From Limnobacter thiooxidans (GTDB taxonomy: Bacteria; Pseudomonadota; Gammaproteobacteria; Burkholderiales; Burkholderiaceae_B), in NCBI RefSeq assembly GCF_036323495.1, contig NZ_AP028947.1, forward strand, positions 2,728,001 to 2,792,000: 64,000 nt of DNA, given 5' to 3'. Both the position numbers and the translations under genes were made by a program. Below, piece after piece: positions 31,918 through 40,369 of the stretch. Below the pieces are notes generated by a model. The model was given only the letters and a program-made list of their open reading frames with translations. It was not told where the DNA came from and did not search any database. How positions within the stretch are numbered: position 1 is the stretch's first letter; each line of letters begins with the position of its first letter.

Positions 31918-32979
31918 ATGACAGATCGCAACCAAGTAGACACCCTTTGGTATACACGATGCCCGGTTCCAACCCCACTTGGACTGGCCTCGCGGCTAGG
32001 CTGGTTCAACCAGGAGTTCGGGGATGATGGCATCACCATCAAGACCCTTCAGGACACGGGTGATGCATCCACCCGCGAGTCCCATTACGACCACCACCTT
32101 CCCCACTCGTTCAGACAGGGCGGCAACGTGCCAGCAATCTGGGCAAAGGCCCGTGGTGCAGACACGATTGTAATTGGATTGAACTGGATTGATGAAGCCC
32201 AGCTGATTGTCAGCCTGAAAGACAGTGGCATCGAAAAGCCTTCTGATCTGCGTGGCAAGCGACTTGCGCTGCCCGTCAGCAACAACAGCATTGACCACGC
32301 CCGGGCAGGTGCGCTGCGTGGCTTGCTGGTCACGCTGGAAGTGGGTGGTGTCAATCGCGAGGAGGTGAACTTCATTGATGTTCAATCTGGACAAGGTGGA
32401 GCACCGGGACAAGGTTGGGCCAACTCAAGCGTGAATGACGAACCTGCTCGCACGCGTCCAGGTGCCTATGAAAGCCTGTTTCAGGCGCTGAAGGCGGGTG
32501 AAGTGGATGCCATTTTCGTAAAAGGTGCAAGAGGTCTTGAGGCTGCTGAAACGCACGGGGTTCATATTGTGTATGACATTCGCCAGCACCCAAGCAAACT
32601 GGTTCGGGCCAACAATGGCGCACCGCGCCCCATCACGGTGGACCGCGAACTGCTGGAAACACGGCCAGACATTGTGCAACGTTTTCTGCAACGCATTGTG
32701 GCCATTGGTGAGTGGGCAAAAACCAACCAGAAGTGGACCATTGATTACATCGCCCGTGAATCAGGATCCACCGCCGAATGGGTTCAGCGTGCCTATGGCC
32801 CGGATGCGCACCTTCACCAGGGCACTGACCTTGACCCGCAATCCATTGAAGCGCTGAGTGCCTACAAAGACTTCCTGCTGAAAGAAGGCTTCATTGCCGC
32901 AGACTTCGATGTGCACAGCTGGATCAACCCCGAACCACTCAAAGCCGTTCTGGCCGAAGGTGAACAGCAGGCGGCCTAA
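31918..32979 (+). CDS. DszB-like sulfinate desulfinase candidate
   Basis: A 353-residue protein with the periplasmic-binding-protein fold but no signal peptide, so it is cytosolic. It resembles DszB, the hydroxybiphenyl sulfinate desulfinase: LWYTRCPVPTPLGLAS carries a cysteine (C15) where DszB has its catalytic Cys27 in a CPVP context; H56 and R66 (in SHYDHH and SFRQGGN) keep the 10-residue spacing of DszB His60 and Arg70. The likely reaction is release of sulfite from an organic sulfinate. Start at 31918 follows GAGGAAT and a sigma-54 promoter. It heads an operon with yejBEF and yejA; a paralogue lies at 44287. It could instead be an unrelated relative of SsuA; the missing signal peptide argues against transport. 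Confidence 0.72.
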   Translation: MTDRNQVDTLWYTRCPVPTPLGLASRLGWFNQEFGDDGITIKTLQDTGDASTRESHYDHHLPHSFRQGGNVPAIWAKARGADTIVIGLNWIDEAQLIVSLKDSGIEKPSDLRGKRLALPVSNNSIDHARAGALRGLLVTLEVGGVNREEVNFIDVQSGQGGAPGQGWANSSVNDEPARTRPGAYESLFQALKAGEVDAIFVKGARGLEAAETHGVHIVYDIRQHPSKLVRANNGAPRPITVDRELLETRPDIVQRFLQRIVAIGEWAKTNQKWTIDYIARESGSTAEWVQRAYGPDAHLHQGTDLDPQSIEALSAYKDFLLKEGFIAADFDVHSWINPEPLKAVLAEGEQQAA

Positions 32980-33004
32980 GCGCTTGCAACCAAGGTGATC
33001 AATC

Positions 33005-34066
33005 ATGTTTCCGTATTTGTTAAAACGATTACTCGCAATGGTGCCCACGCTGTTCGGGGTGCTTACACTGACTTTCGTGGTAACCCAGTTTGTGCCGGGC
33101 GGGCCCGTGGACCAGGCCATGGCCCAACTGGAAGGTGAAAGTGCAAGGACAGGCCAGGACGGCAACAGTGGCTCTGGTTCATGGAATTACAGTGGGCGAA
33201 TTGGAATCGACGAGAAAGAGGTTGATCACCTGACGAGTCTTTACGGATTCGACAAACCCGTGTGGGAACGTTACGTTCACATGCTTTCCCAACTTGTGCG
33301 GTTTGACCTGGGGGAAAGCTATTTCCGCAATGAAAGTGTATCAACCCTGATCGCGGGCAAACTGGGCGTATCGGTGGCATTGGGTGTGTGGACCTTTGTA
33401 CTGACCTATGCAATTTCGGTTCCCCTGGGTGTGGCCAAGGCCGTTCGCAACGGAACACGGTTTGACACCCTTTCATCCATTCTTGTACTAACAGGCTATG
33501 CAATACCCGGCTTTGTACTGGGCGTGCTGCTGATCCTCTTGTTCGGAGGAGGATCCTTCTGGGACATCTTTCCGCTGCGCGGACTGGTGTCTGACGACTG
33601 GGACACCTTGAGCTGGCATGCAAAAATTACTGACTACCTGTGGCACATCACACTGCCGGTTACCGCGTCGGTCATCAGCAGTTTTGCCATCAAAACCTTT
33701 CTCACCAAGAACACTTTCCTGGAAGAAATCAGCAAACAGTATGTGCTGACCGCACGTGCAAAAGGATTGTCGGAAAAACAGGTGTTGTGGCGACATGTTT
33801 TCCGCAATGCGCTGCTGCCACTGGTCACCGGTTTCCCGGCCACGTTCATCGCGGCCTTTTTCACCGGCAGCCTGCTGATTGAGACCCTGTTCTCGCTTGA
33901 TGGACTCGGCCTGCTTTCATTCGAATCAATCAACGCCAGAGACTATCCCGTGGTGCTGGGCACATTGTATGTCTTCACCTTGATAGGACTGCTGACGAAA
34001 CTGGTCGGCGACCTCGCCTACATGCTGGTTGATCCACGCATTCAATTTGACCGCAGGGAGGCCTGA
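33005..34066 (+). CDS. yejB: YejB-type peptide ABC transporter permease
   Basis: A 353-residue permease opening MFPYLLKRLLAMVPTLFGVLTLTFVVTQFVPGGPVDQ-type N-terminus, with the insert of about 30 polar residues (GNSGSGSWNYSGRIGIDEKE) that marks YejB among the DppB-like permeases. The core motif region is YVLTARAKGLSEKQVLWRHVFRNALLPLV. In E. coli YejABEF imports microcin C and peptides. Here it lies 25 bases after the desulfinase-like gene under a sigma-54 promoter, so a sulfur-containing peptide-like substrate is likely (inference). Confidence 0.9.
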   Translation: MFPYLLKRLLAMVPTLFGVLTLTFVVTQFVPGGPVDQAMAQLEGESARTGQDGNSGSGSWNYSGRIGIDEKEVDHLTSLYGFDKPVWERYVHMLSQLVRFDLGESYFRNESVSTLIAGKLGVSVALGVWTFVLTYAISVPLGVAKAVRNGTRFDTLSSILVLTGYAIPGFVLGVLLILLFGGGSFWDIFPLRGLVSDDWDTLSWHAKITDYLWHITLPVTASVISSFAIKTFLTKNTFLEEISKQYVLTARAKGLSEKQVLWRHVFRNALLPLVTGFPATFIAAFFTGSLLIETLFSLDGLGLLSFESINARDYPVVLGTLYVFTLIGLLTKLVGDLAYMLVDPRIQFDRREA

Positions 34067-34067
34067 C

Positions 34068-35150
34068 ATGAACAGGATCTGGTTGCGTTTCAAATCCAAT
34101 CGCCTGGGCTACAGGAGCCTGATTGTTTTCGTCAGCCTGTACGTTGGCACACTGTTTGGCGAACTCATCTCGAATGACAAACCGTTATTGATTCGCTACC
34201 AGGGCGAATACTTTTTTCCACTGATCAAAGACTACACGGAAGACACTTTTGGTGGCGACCTGCCAATTGCAGCAGATTACAAAGACCCAGTGGTGCGCAG
34301 CCTGATCACCACAGGCGAAAACTTTGCAATCTACCCGATCAACCCCTTCTACTACGACACGCTGAATTATTACGGCGGCACTGCCCATTACCCAGGCCCA
34401 CCCAGTGAAGAAAACTGGCTGGGGACTGACATCGCAGGCTACGACATCCTGGCCAGGCTGATTTACGGCTTTCGTGTGTCTGTCAGTTTTGCACTGGCAT
34501 TGACTGCGGCGGGTGTGCTTCTGGGTGTATTGATCGGTGCAGTACAGGGATACTTTGCGGGACGTACCGACCTGTTCACACAACGCCTGATCGAGGTGTG
34601 GGGAGCGATGCCGGAACTGTACCTGCTGATCATTTTCGCATCCATCTTTGAGCACAGCTACCTGCTACTGTTTGTGCTGTTGTCCCTGTTCGGGTGGATC
34701 GGGCTGTCTGATTACGTGCGCGCGGAATTTCTCAGAAACCGGCAACTTGAGTACATCAAAGCCGCCAGGGCGCTTGGCTTGTCTGACCGGCAGATCATGG
34801 TGCGCCATATTCTGCCCAACAGCCTTACCCCGGTGATTACTTTCCTTCCCTTCCGCATGAGTGCTGGAATCATGGCCCTTGCGAGCCTCGATTTTCTGGG
34901 CCTGGGTGTCACAGCGCCAGCCCCCAGCCTGGGGCACCTGTTGGCACAGGGCAAGGAAAACCTCGACTCGTGGTGGATAGCTGTGTCCGCATTTGGCGTG
35001 CTTGTCATTACCTTGCTGTTGTTGACATTCATGGGGGATGCACTTCGGAGCGCCTTGGACAACAAGCTGGTCTTGAAATCCGAAGAGGACTCGCCAGAAG
35101 CACTGCAAAAACCCGAAACAGAATCAATCACACACAAGGTGGCTGCATGA
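34068..35150 (+). CDS. yejE: YejE-type peptide ABC transporter permease
   Basis: A 360-residue permease. The long periplasmic loop after the first membrane segment, NDKPLLIRYQGEYFFPLIKDYTEDTFGGDLPIAADYKDP, is characteristic of YejE. Core loop: YIKAARALGLSDRQIMVRHILPNSLTPVI. GGGAGG stands before the ATG at 34068, one base after the yejB stop. Its own stop overlaps the yejF start (ATGA). Confidence 0.92.
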   Translation: MNRIWLRFKSNRLGYRSLIVFVSLYVGTLFGELISNDKPLLIRYQGEYFFPLIKDYTEDTFGGDLPIAADYKDPVVRSLITTGENFAIYPINPFYYDTLNYYGGTAHYPGPPSEENWLGTDIAGYDILARLIYGFRVSVSFALALTAAGVLLGVLIGAVQGYFAGRTDLFTQRLIEVWGAMPELYLLIIFASIFEHSYLLLFVLLSLFGWIGLSDYVRAEFLRNRQLEYIKAARALGLSDRQIMVRHILPNSLTPVITFLPFRMSAGIMALASLDFLGLGVTAPAPSLGHLLAQGKENLDSWWIAVSAFGVLVITLLLLTFMGDALRSALDNKLVLKSEEDSPEALQKPETESITHKVAA

Positions 35151-36736
35151 AAGCCGAACAACTGGCCTTGCTACAGCTGGACAACTACTCGCTGCGCTTT
35201 GGTGCGAATGAAGTGGTCAAGGGTGTTTCCTTTCAGGTCAATGCAGGCGAGCGGGTTGCGCTGGTCGGTGAATCCGGTTCTGGAAAAACCATGACAGCGC
35301 TGTCCATATTGGGGTTACAACCCACCTCGACCTCGTCAGGCTCCATTGTTTTCGAGGACAAGTCCATCTCGGCTTTGCCCGGCAGTGAACTTGAAAAAAT
35401 CCGGGGCAAAGACATTGCGATGATTTTTCAGGAACCCATGACCGCGCTGAACCCGCTGTACACGATTGGGCACCAGGTGATGGAATCATTGCGGATTCAC
35501 GAAGGATTGGGCACGGCACAGGCCCGTGAAAGAGCCCTTCAACTGCTGAAACGAACTGGCATTCGTGACCCTGAACACCGCATTGACGCCTACCCACACC
35601 AGCTCTCCGGCGGCCAGCGTCAACGTGCCATGATTGCAATGGCGCTGGCCTGCAAACCCAAGCTGTTGATCGCGGATGAACCCACCACGGCGCTGGACAT
35701 GACCATTCGGGTACGCATTGTTGAATTGCTGATTGACATACAACAGCAAGAGGACATGGCGGTGCTGTTGATCACGCACGACCTGAACCTGGTTCGCAAA
35801 TTTGCACAGCGCGTATTGGTGATGAAACAGGGAAAACTGGTTGAAGAAGGTCGGACGGAACAGATTTTCACAGCCCCCCGACATGAATACACCCGAAAGC
35901 TCATTGACAGCCTTCCAGCGAGAAACGTCAAACCACTGCCGCATAGCAACCCGGTTTTGCTGACCGCCCAACAGCTGAATGTCAGCTACCCACATCCAAA
36001 ACAGACATGGGTCAATTGGCTCAAGCCCAAACGCATTCAGGTGCTCCGGGATGTGTCCATCGAATTGCGGAAAGGCGAAACGCTGGGTGTGGTGGGGGAA
36101 TCGGGTTCTGGCAAATCAACACTGATACAAGCCTTGCTGCAATTGATCCGTACAGACTCAGGCACCGTGAAACTGGGCGATCAGAACCTGAAGGAACTAT
36201 CCGGTCAGGCCAGGAGAAGCTGGCGTGCCAAGGTTCAGGTTGTTTTCCAGGATCCCTTTGGATCGCTCTCACCGCGCCGCACGATTGCCCAAACCATTGG
36301 CGAAGGGCTACAACTTCACCGCCCCGACCTGACTGCCCAGGAACACCTTTCGCGCGTGAAACGTGCGCTGAAAGATGTCGGGCTGGAGTCGGCCAGGCTT
36401 GATGCCTACCCGCATGAATTCTCTGGCGGGCAAAGGCAACGCATTGCGATTGCTCGTGCACTGGTCCTGGAACCTGAAGTGCTGATCCTCGATGAGCCCA
36501 CTTCAGCGCTGGACGTGTCCATTCAAAAACAGGTGCTGGACACACTGGGAATACTTCAACAGAAATACGGCCTGGCCTACCTGCTGATTACACACGACCT
36601 GTCTGTGGTTCACGCGCTGTCCCACCGAATACTGGTCCTGAAAGACGGAGAGATTGTTGAAGAAGGAAGCGCCGAACAAATCATTCACCAACCCAGGCAC
36701 CCCTACACGCAACGCTTGGTCAACGCATCGTTTTAA
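35147..36736 (+). CDS. yejF: YejF-type ABC transporter ATPase with two nucleotide-binding domains
   Basis: A 529-residue fused ATPase. Domain 1 (about 1-260): Walker A GESGSGKT, signature [15 protein letters not shown], Walker B LLIADEPTTALD. Domain 2 (about 270-529): Walker A GESGSGKST, FQDPFGSLSPRRTIAQTIGEGL, signature [15 protein letters not shown], Walker B VLILDEPTSALD. Each domain ends in the oligopeptide-type C-terminus (HEYTRKLIDSLP and HPYTQRLVNASF). Overlaps yejE by ATGA. Confidence 0.93.
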   Translation: MKAEQLALLQLDNYSLRFGANEVVKGVSFQVNAGERVALVGESGSGKTMTALSILGLQPTSTSSGSIVFEDKSISALPGSELEKIRGKDIAMIFQEPMTALNPLYTIGHQVMESLRIHEGLGTAQARERALQLLKRTGIRDPEHRIDAYPHQLSGGQRQRAMIAMALACKPKLLIADEPTTALDMTIRVRIVELLIDIQQQEDMAVLLITHDLNLVRKFAQRVLVMKQGKLVEEGRTEQIFTAPRHEYTRKLIDSLPARNVKPLPHSNPVLLTAQQLNVSYPHPKQTWVNWLKPKRIQVLRDVSIELRKGETLGVVGESGSGKSTLIQALLQLIRTDSGTVKLGDQNLKELSGQARRSWRAKVQVVFQDPFGSLSPRRTIAQTIGEGLQLHRPDLTAQEHLSRVKRALKDVGLESARLDAYPHEFSGGQRQRIAIARALVLEPEVLILDEPTSALDVSIQKQVLDTLGILQQKYGLAYLLITHDLSVVHALSHRILVLKDGEIVEEGSAEQIIHQPRHPYTQRLVNASF

Positions 36737-36743
36737 TGTCCTC

Positions 36744-38594
36744 ATGAAGCTTACGCACTTTGTTTCAAACCTGATTGTCGCAGTGACCTTGGGGCTGGCC
36801 ACCACGCCAGCCTGGAGTAACCATGGATTGAGCATGTTTGGCAATCCCAAATACCCACCGGGCTTTCAGCACTTCGACTATGTCAATACGAATGCTCCAC
36901 AGGGCGGTACGCTGGCTTTGTCTGTCATGGTCAGCAACAGCAGTTTTGACAAGTTCAATCCGTACAGCCTGAAAGGAAGACCCGCACCCGGCGTCACAGA
37001 CCTTGTCTTCGAAACGCTCACCGTGCTGAGTCTCGACGAGCCCAACACCCAATATGGCCTGCTGGCAAAAAGCATTGAACTCGCCACTGACAACAGGTCG
37101 GTGCGATTCGTGTTGCACCCGCAAATCAGGTTTTCAGACGGACAAAAGCTCACCGCCCTGGATGTCTTGAACGCGTTCAAGGTGCTCACCAGCAAAAAAG
37201 CAAGCCCGCGTTTTCGGACCTACTTTGCGGAAATTTCAACAGTCAAGGTGATCGACGAACTGACCGTTGAGTTCCAATTCACGCGACCTGGCCGGGATCT
37301 GGCATTTGTCGCAGGTAGCCTGCCTGTTTTTTCTCCAAAGTGGGGCAGCCTCAAAGGCATACCCTCTTTTGAGCAACTCAGTTTTGAACCTCCGATAGGA
37401 ACCGGGCCCTATGTTCTTGACCGTTACCGCCAGGGCGACCATGTTACCTATCGGAAAAACCCGGACTACTGGGCCAAGGATGTTCCAGTACGCAAAGGGA
37501 TGTTCAATTTTGACAAGGTCGTCTACAAACTCTACAAAGACCGGGACACCCAGGTTGCGGGAATTCGGGCGCGTGAGTACAACTTCTTTGCAGAAACCCA
37601 GATGCGTTACTGGTGCTGCCAATACATCGGCAAACACTTCGACAGCGGGGAAATTGCCAAGGAAGTAGTGCCACACGCCAACCCACCCTCCATGAACGGC
37701 TGGGTGATGAATTTGCGACGTGAAAAGTTCCAGGATGTTCGGGTTCGCAAGGCACTGGTCTACCTTCTGGACTTCGAATGGATCAACGACAAGATTTTTG
37801 ACTCCGAATTCAAACGCGTCACCAGCTACTTCACAGGCACTCCCCTGGCTGCAGAAGGTTTGCCCGACAAGGCGGAACTTGCCTTGCTGGAGCCATGGCG
37901 CCAGTTACTTGAACCAGCGGTTTTCGGGCCAGTCTTTGAATTGCCCAAGACAAAGGGCCCAGAGACTTACAGGGACAATTTGCGTGAAGCCACGCGACTT
38001 CTGCGCGAGGCAGGCTGGACTTACAAAAATGGAAAGCTGCTCAACCAGAAAGGCGAACCATTTGTGATCGAGATTGCTGGAACGCGCAATCAAAGCCCTT
38101 TCATGGATCCGATTTATCGCAATTTGACCAAAGCGGGCATCGTAGTGGAAAAAAGTCTCTCTGACGCAGCCACGCAACGCAAACGCATGAGCGAGTTCGA
38201 CTACGACATCAGCAGTGTCGCCTTGCGTGACGCGCGAAACCCCGGGCCTGAATTGTGGCGAAACTTCAATGGCGCGGACGCCAACCGAAAAGGGTCTGAG
38301 AACCTGACCGGCGTGAACTCGCCAGCGATCGATGACTTGCTGCAAAAACTGTTGAATGCAGAAAGCTTCACCGAACAACAGGTTGCTGCCAAAGCACTGG
38401 ACCGGGTACTGATTCATGGACATTACTTCTGGCCCTGGCGTTACCTGACCAACCATTACCTGATACACAACCGAAATCTGACACGCCCAGCACAACTGCC
38501 CACTCACTATGGTGCGAACGAATGGGTGATCTCCACCTGGTGGTGGCAAGAAAACGATTCTCAAACAACACGACTGAACACAGCAGCAAGATGA
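36744..38594 (+). CDS. yejA: YejA-type extracellular solute-binding protein
   Basis: A 616-residue periplasmic binding protein of the oligopeptide/DppA class with signal peptide (cut near TPAWSN). The opening GLSMFGNPKYPPGFQHFDYVN is typical of YejA, as are LVFETLTVLSLDEPNTQYGLLAKSIE and GTGPYVLDRYRQGDHVTYRKNPDYW. It recruits the substrate for the YejBEF complex. Placed after yejF instead of before yejB as in E. coli. Its stop overlaps the nitroreductase start (ATGA). Confidence 0.9.
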   Translation: MKLTHFVSNLIVAVTLGLATTPAWSNHGLSMFGNPKYPPGFQHFDYVNTNAPQGGTLALSVMVSNSSFDKFNPYSLKGRPAPGVTDLVFETLTVLSLDEPNTQYGLLAKSIELATDNRSVRFVLHPQIRFSDGQKLTALDVLNAFKVLTSKKASPRFRTYFAEISTVKVIDELTVEFQFTRPGRDLAFVAGSLPVFSPKWGSLKGIPSFEQLSFEPPIGTGPYVLDRYRQGDHVTYRKNPDYWAKDVPVRKGMFNFDKVVYKLYKDRDTQVAGIRAREYNFFAETQMRYWCCQYIGKHFDSGEIAKEVVPHANPPSMNGWVMNLRREKFQDVRVRKALVYLLDFEWINDKIFDSEFKRVTSYFTGTPLAAEGLPDKAELALLEPWRQLLEPAVFGPVFELPKTKGPETYRDNLREATRLLREAGWTYKNGKLLNQKGEPFVIEIAGTRNQSPFMDPIYRNLTKAGIVVEKSLSDAATQRKRMSEFDYDISSVALRDARNPGPELWRNFNGADANRKGSENLTGVNSPAIDDLLQKLLNAESFTEQQVAAKALDRVLIHGHYFWPWRYLTNHYLIHNRNLTRPAQLPTHYGANEWVISTWWWQENDSQTTRLNTAAR

Positions 38595-39196
38595 CCATGA
38601 CGACTTACAAACGACAAAGTGACCATGCGATTGAAGCTATTTTTCTGGAAAGATGGTCTTCCCGCGCCTTCTCCGGTGAGCCTCTTCAAGGCACCGAGTT
38701 GCAAAGCCTTTTTGAGGCTGCGCGCTGGGCACCATCGGCCAACAATGCCCAACCCTGGCGCTTTGTGTATGCATTGAAAGACAACCCAGCTTGGAAGGAT
38801 TTTCTGGCGCTGTTGAATGAGGGAAACCGGAAATGGGCACAGCAGGCCGGTGCCCTGCTTGTCCTGGTCTCGGCAAAGCAGCACCTTCGGAAAGGCGCGC
38901 CCGAGCCCACGCCCCTCCGTTCGCATTCCTTTGATTCGGGGGCGGCCTGGGCATTTTTGGCACTACAGGCCCATGCTCAGGGTTTGGTCAGTCATGCGAT
39001 CGGCGGCTTTGACCGGGAAGGTGCCAGAGCACTGCTGAACCTGGGCGATCAATGGAACGTGGAAGTGGCCATTGCTGTGGGGCATCCAGGAAAACCTGAA
39101 GATCTCCCTGAAGATTTGCGTCCCCGTGAAGTGCCCAGCAACAGGAAACCACAACACCTGTGGGTGTTTGACTCCCGGTTTCAAGACCTGTCCTGA
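38591..39196 (+). CDS. Nitroreductase family protein
   Basis: A 201-residue FMN-dependent oxidoreductase: RWSSRAFSGEPL, FEAARWAPSANNAQPWRFVYA, and the C-terminal AVGHPG region. Possible start codons are 38591 (overlapping yejA by ATGA) and 38597. As last gene of the desulfinase-yej operon it may reduce the imported compound or a flavin; the substrate is unknown. The last 16 bases overlap the end of the convergent MFS gene. Confidence 0.83.
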   Translation: MTMTTYKRQSDHAIEAIFLERWSSRAFSGEPLQGTELQSLFEAARWAPSANNAQPWRFVYALKDNPAWKDFLALLNEGNRKWAQQAGALLVLVSAKQHLRKGAPEPTPLRSHSFDSGAAWAFLALQAHAQGLVSHAIGGFDREGARALLNLGDQWNVEVAIAVGHPGKPEDLPEDLRPREVPSNRKPQHLWVFDSRFQDLS

Positions 39197-40353
39197 CGCC
39201 ACGTAAAAAGCAGGACCAGCCAGATCAAGAACAAAACCAGGAATGCCCCCTGAAAACCCAATCTGTCTGAGAAAAACCCGGTCATCAAGGCGCCCAGGCC
39301 ACTGCCTGTCATGGTCAACAAGGTCAGGTTGGCTGACAATTGAGCCTTGTTGACCGGCAAGCCGGAAATTCGGTGGATATTGACCAGGTAGTTGATGCCC
39401 AGGCCCATTCCCATGCATGCCGAGGCCAGAATGAATCGAATGTCATGAGGGGGACAGGCCATCAATACAAGTGCCGTCACAATCAGGGCATGCCCGGCTG
39501 TATACACACGATTGCGCAGTCGGTCTTTCAGAACATGCTTGCCAAAAAAAATGACCGTGACTATGTAACACATGCCCTGAATGGCAAGCAACCAGACTGC
39601 GTGGGCTTTTGACCACCCCAGGGACTGCACGGCAATGACGATTGAAAAAACACTGACGCTGGCCATGGTCATACTGGCTGCGCATTCAAAAACATAACTG
39701 GTCCTGACCTCCCGAAAGGACAGCAGATACCTCATTTCATCAAGCCTGCTGCTTGTTTGGGGACGTTGTACCAATACCTGATGAGTAAGCTGAGGTGGCA
39801 ACACCTTCCACCCCAACAGGGCCAATGAAACAAACAGCACCGACGAAATCAGGAATGCCTCCACAATCCCCAGGTTAGCCACCAAGTAGTTGCCACACAC
39901 CGGCCCAGAGAACTGGATGCCAAAGGTCAATGTACCCCTGTACCAACCTGCCCTGGCATGTCCCAATTCGGGCAAACGCGTGAGAAACAGCGTATTCATG
40001 GACACGATCCGCAAAGAAATACAAAGGCCCACGATGAACATTGCAATGATCAGAAAATGCCAATGAGGCAGGTGAGGAAGAAAGAGGTACAGGGCAGCAA
40101 GAACAAGACACACCATGACATACAAAGTACGTGGACTGCTATGGGTCAGCAGATACCCCGCTGGCAATGTGCCCAGTGCCACCGCGGCAGTTTCTGTACT
40201 CGACAAAAAGCCCAATTCGAGGTTGGACAAACCGAGATGCAAGCCCAGCAAGGTTCCCATCACCTTGTTCATGCCGATGGTAATGCCGGACAACAGGGTC
40301 AGGCTCATGAAACCAATCAGGAAGCGCCTGATTCCCTGTGAATCCGAGTCCAT
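39181..40353 (-). CDS. Major facilitator superfamily transporter
   Basis: A 390-residue protein with about 12 predicted membrane segments; the first half holds GSLDFL-free MFS loop regions such as LGTLPAGYLLTHSSPRTLYVM, matching the conserved loop 2-3 of the superfamily. Substrate and direction cannot be read. It follows the ABC exporter gene by 16 bases on the minus strand, so the two form an operon. It faces the desulfinase-yej operon tail to tail. Confidence 0.8.
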   Translation of the reverse strand: MDSDSQGIRRFLIGFMSLTLLSGITIGMNKVMGTLLGLHLGLSNLELGFLSSTETAAVALGTLPAGYLLTHSSPRTLYVMVCLVLAALYLFLPHLPHWHFLIIAMFIVGLCISLRIVSMNTLFLTRLPELGHARAGWYRGTLTFGIQFSGPVCGNYLVANLGIVEAFLISSVLFVSLALLGWKVLPPQLTHQVLVQRPQTSSRLDEMRYLLSFREVRTSYVFECAASMTMASVSVFSIVIAVQSLGWSKAHAVWLLAIQGMCYIVTVIFFGKHVLKDRLRNRVYTAGHALIVTALVLMACPPHDIRFILASACMGMGLGINYLVNIHRISGLPVNKAQLSANLTLLTMTGSGLGALMTGFFSDRLGFQGAFLVLFLIWLVLLFTWRQDRS

Positions 40354-40369
40354 TGACTACCCTGCTTTC

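Noticed and set aside
31918..32979. Annotation as a simple ABC sulfonate/nitrate substrate-binding protein
   Set aside because: There is no signal peptide, and the Cys-His-Arg set of DszB is kept; the same holds for the paralogue at 44287. The fold is shared, so this remains the main alternative.
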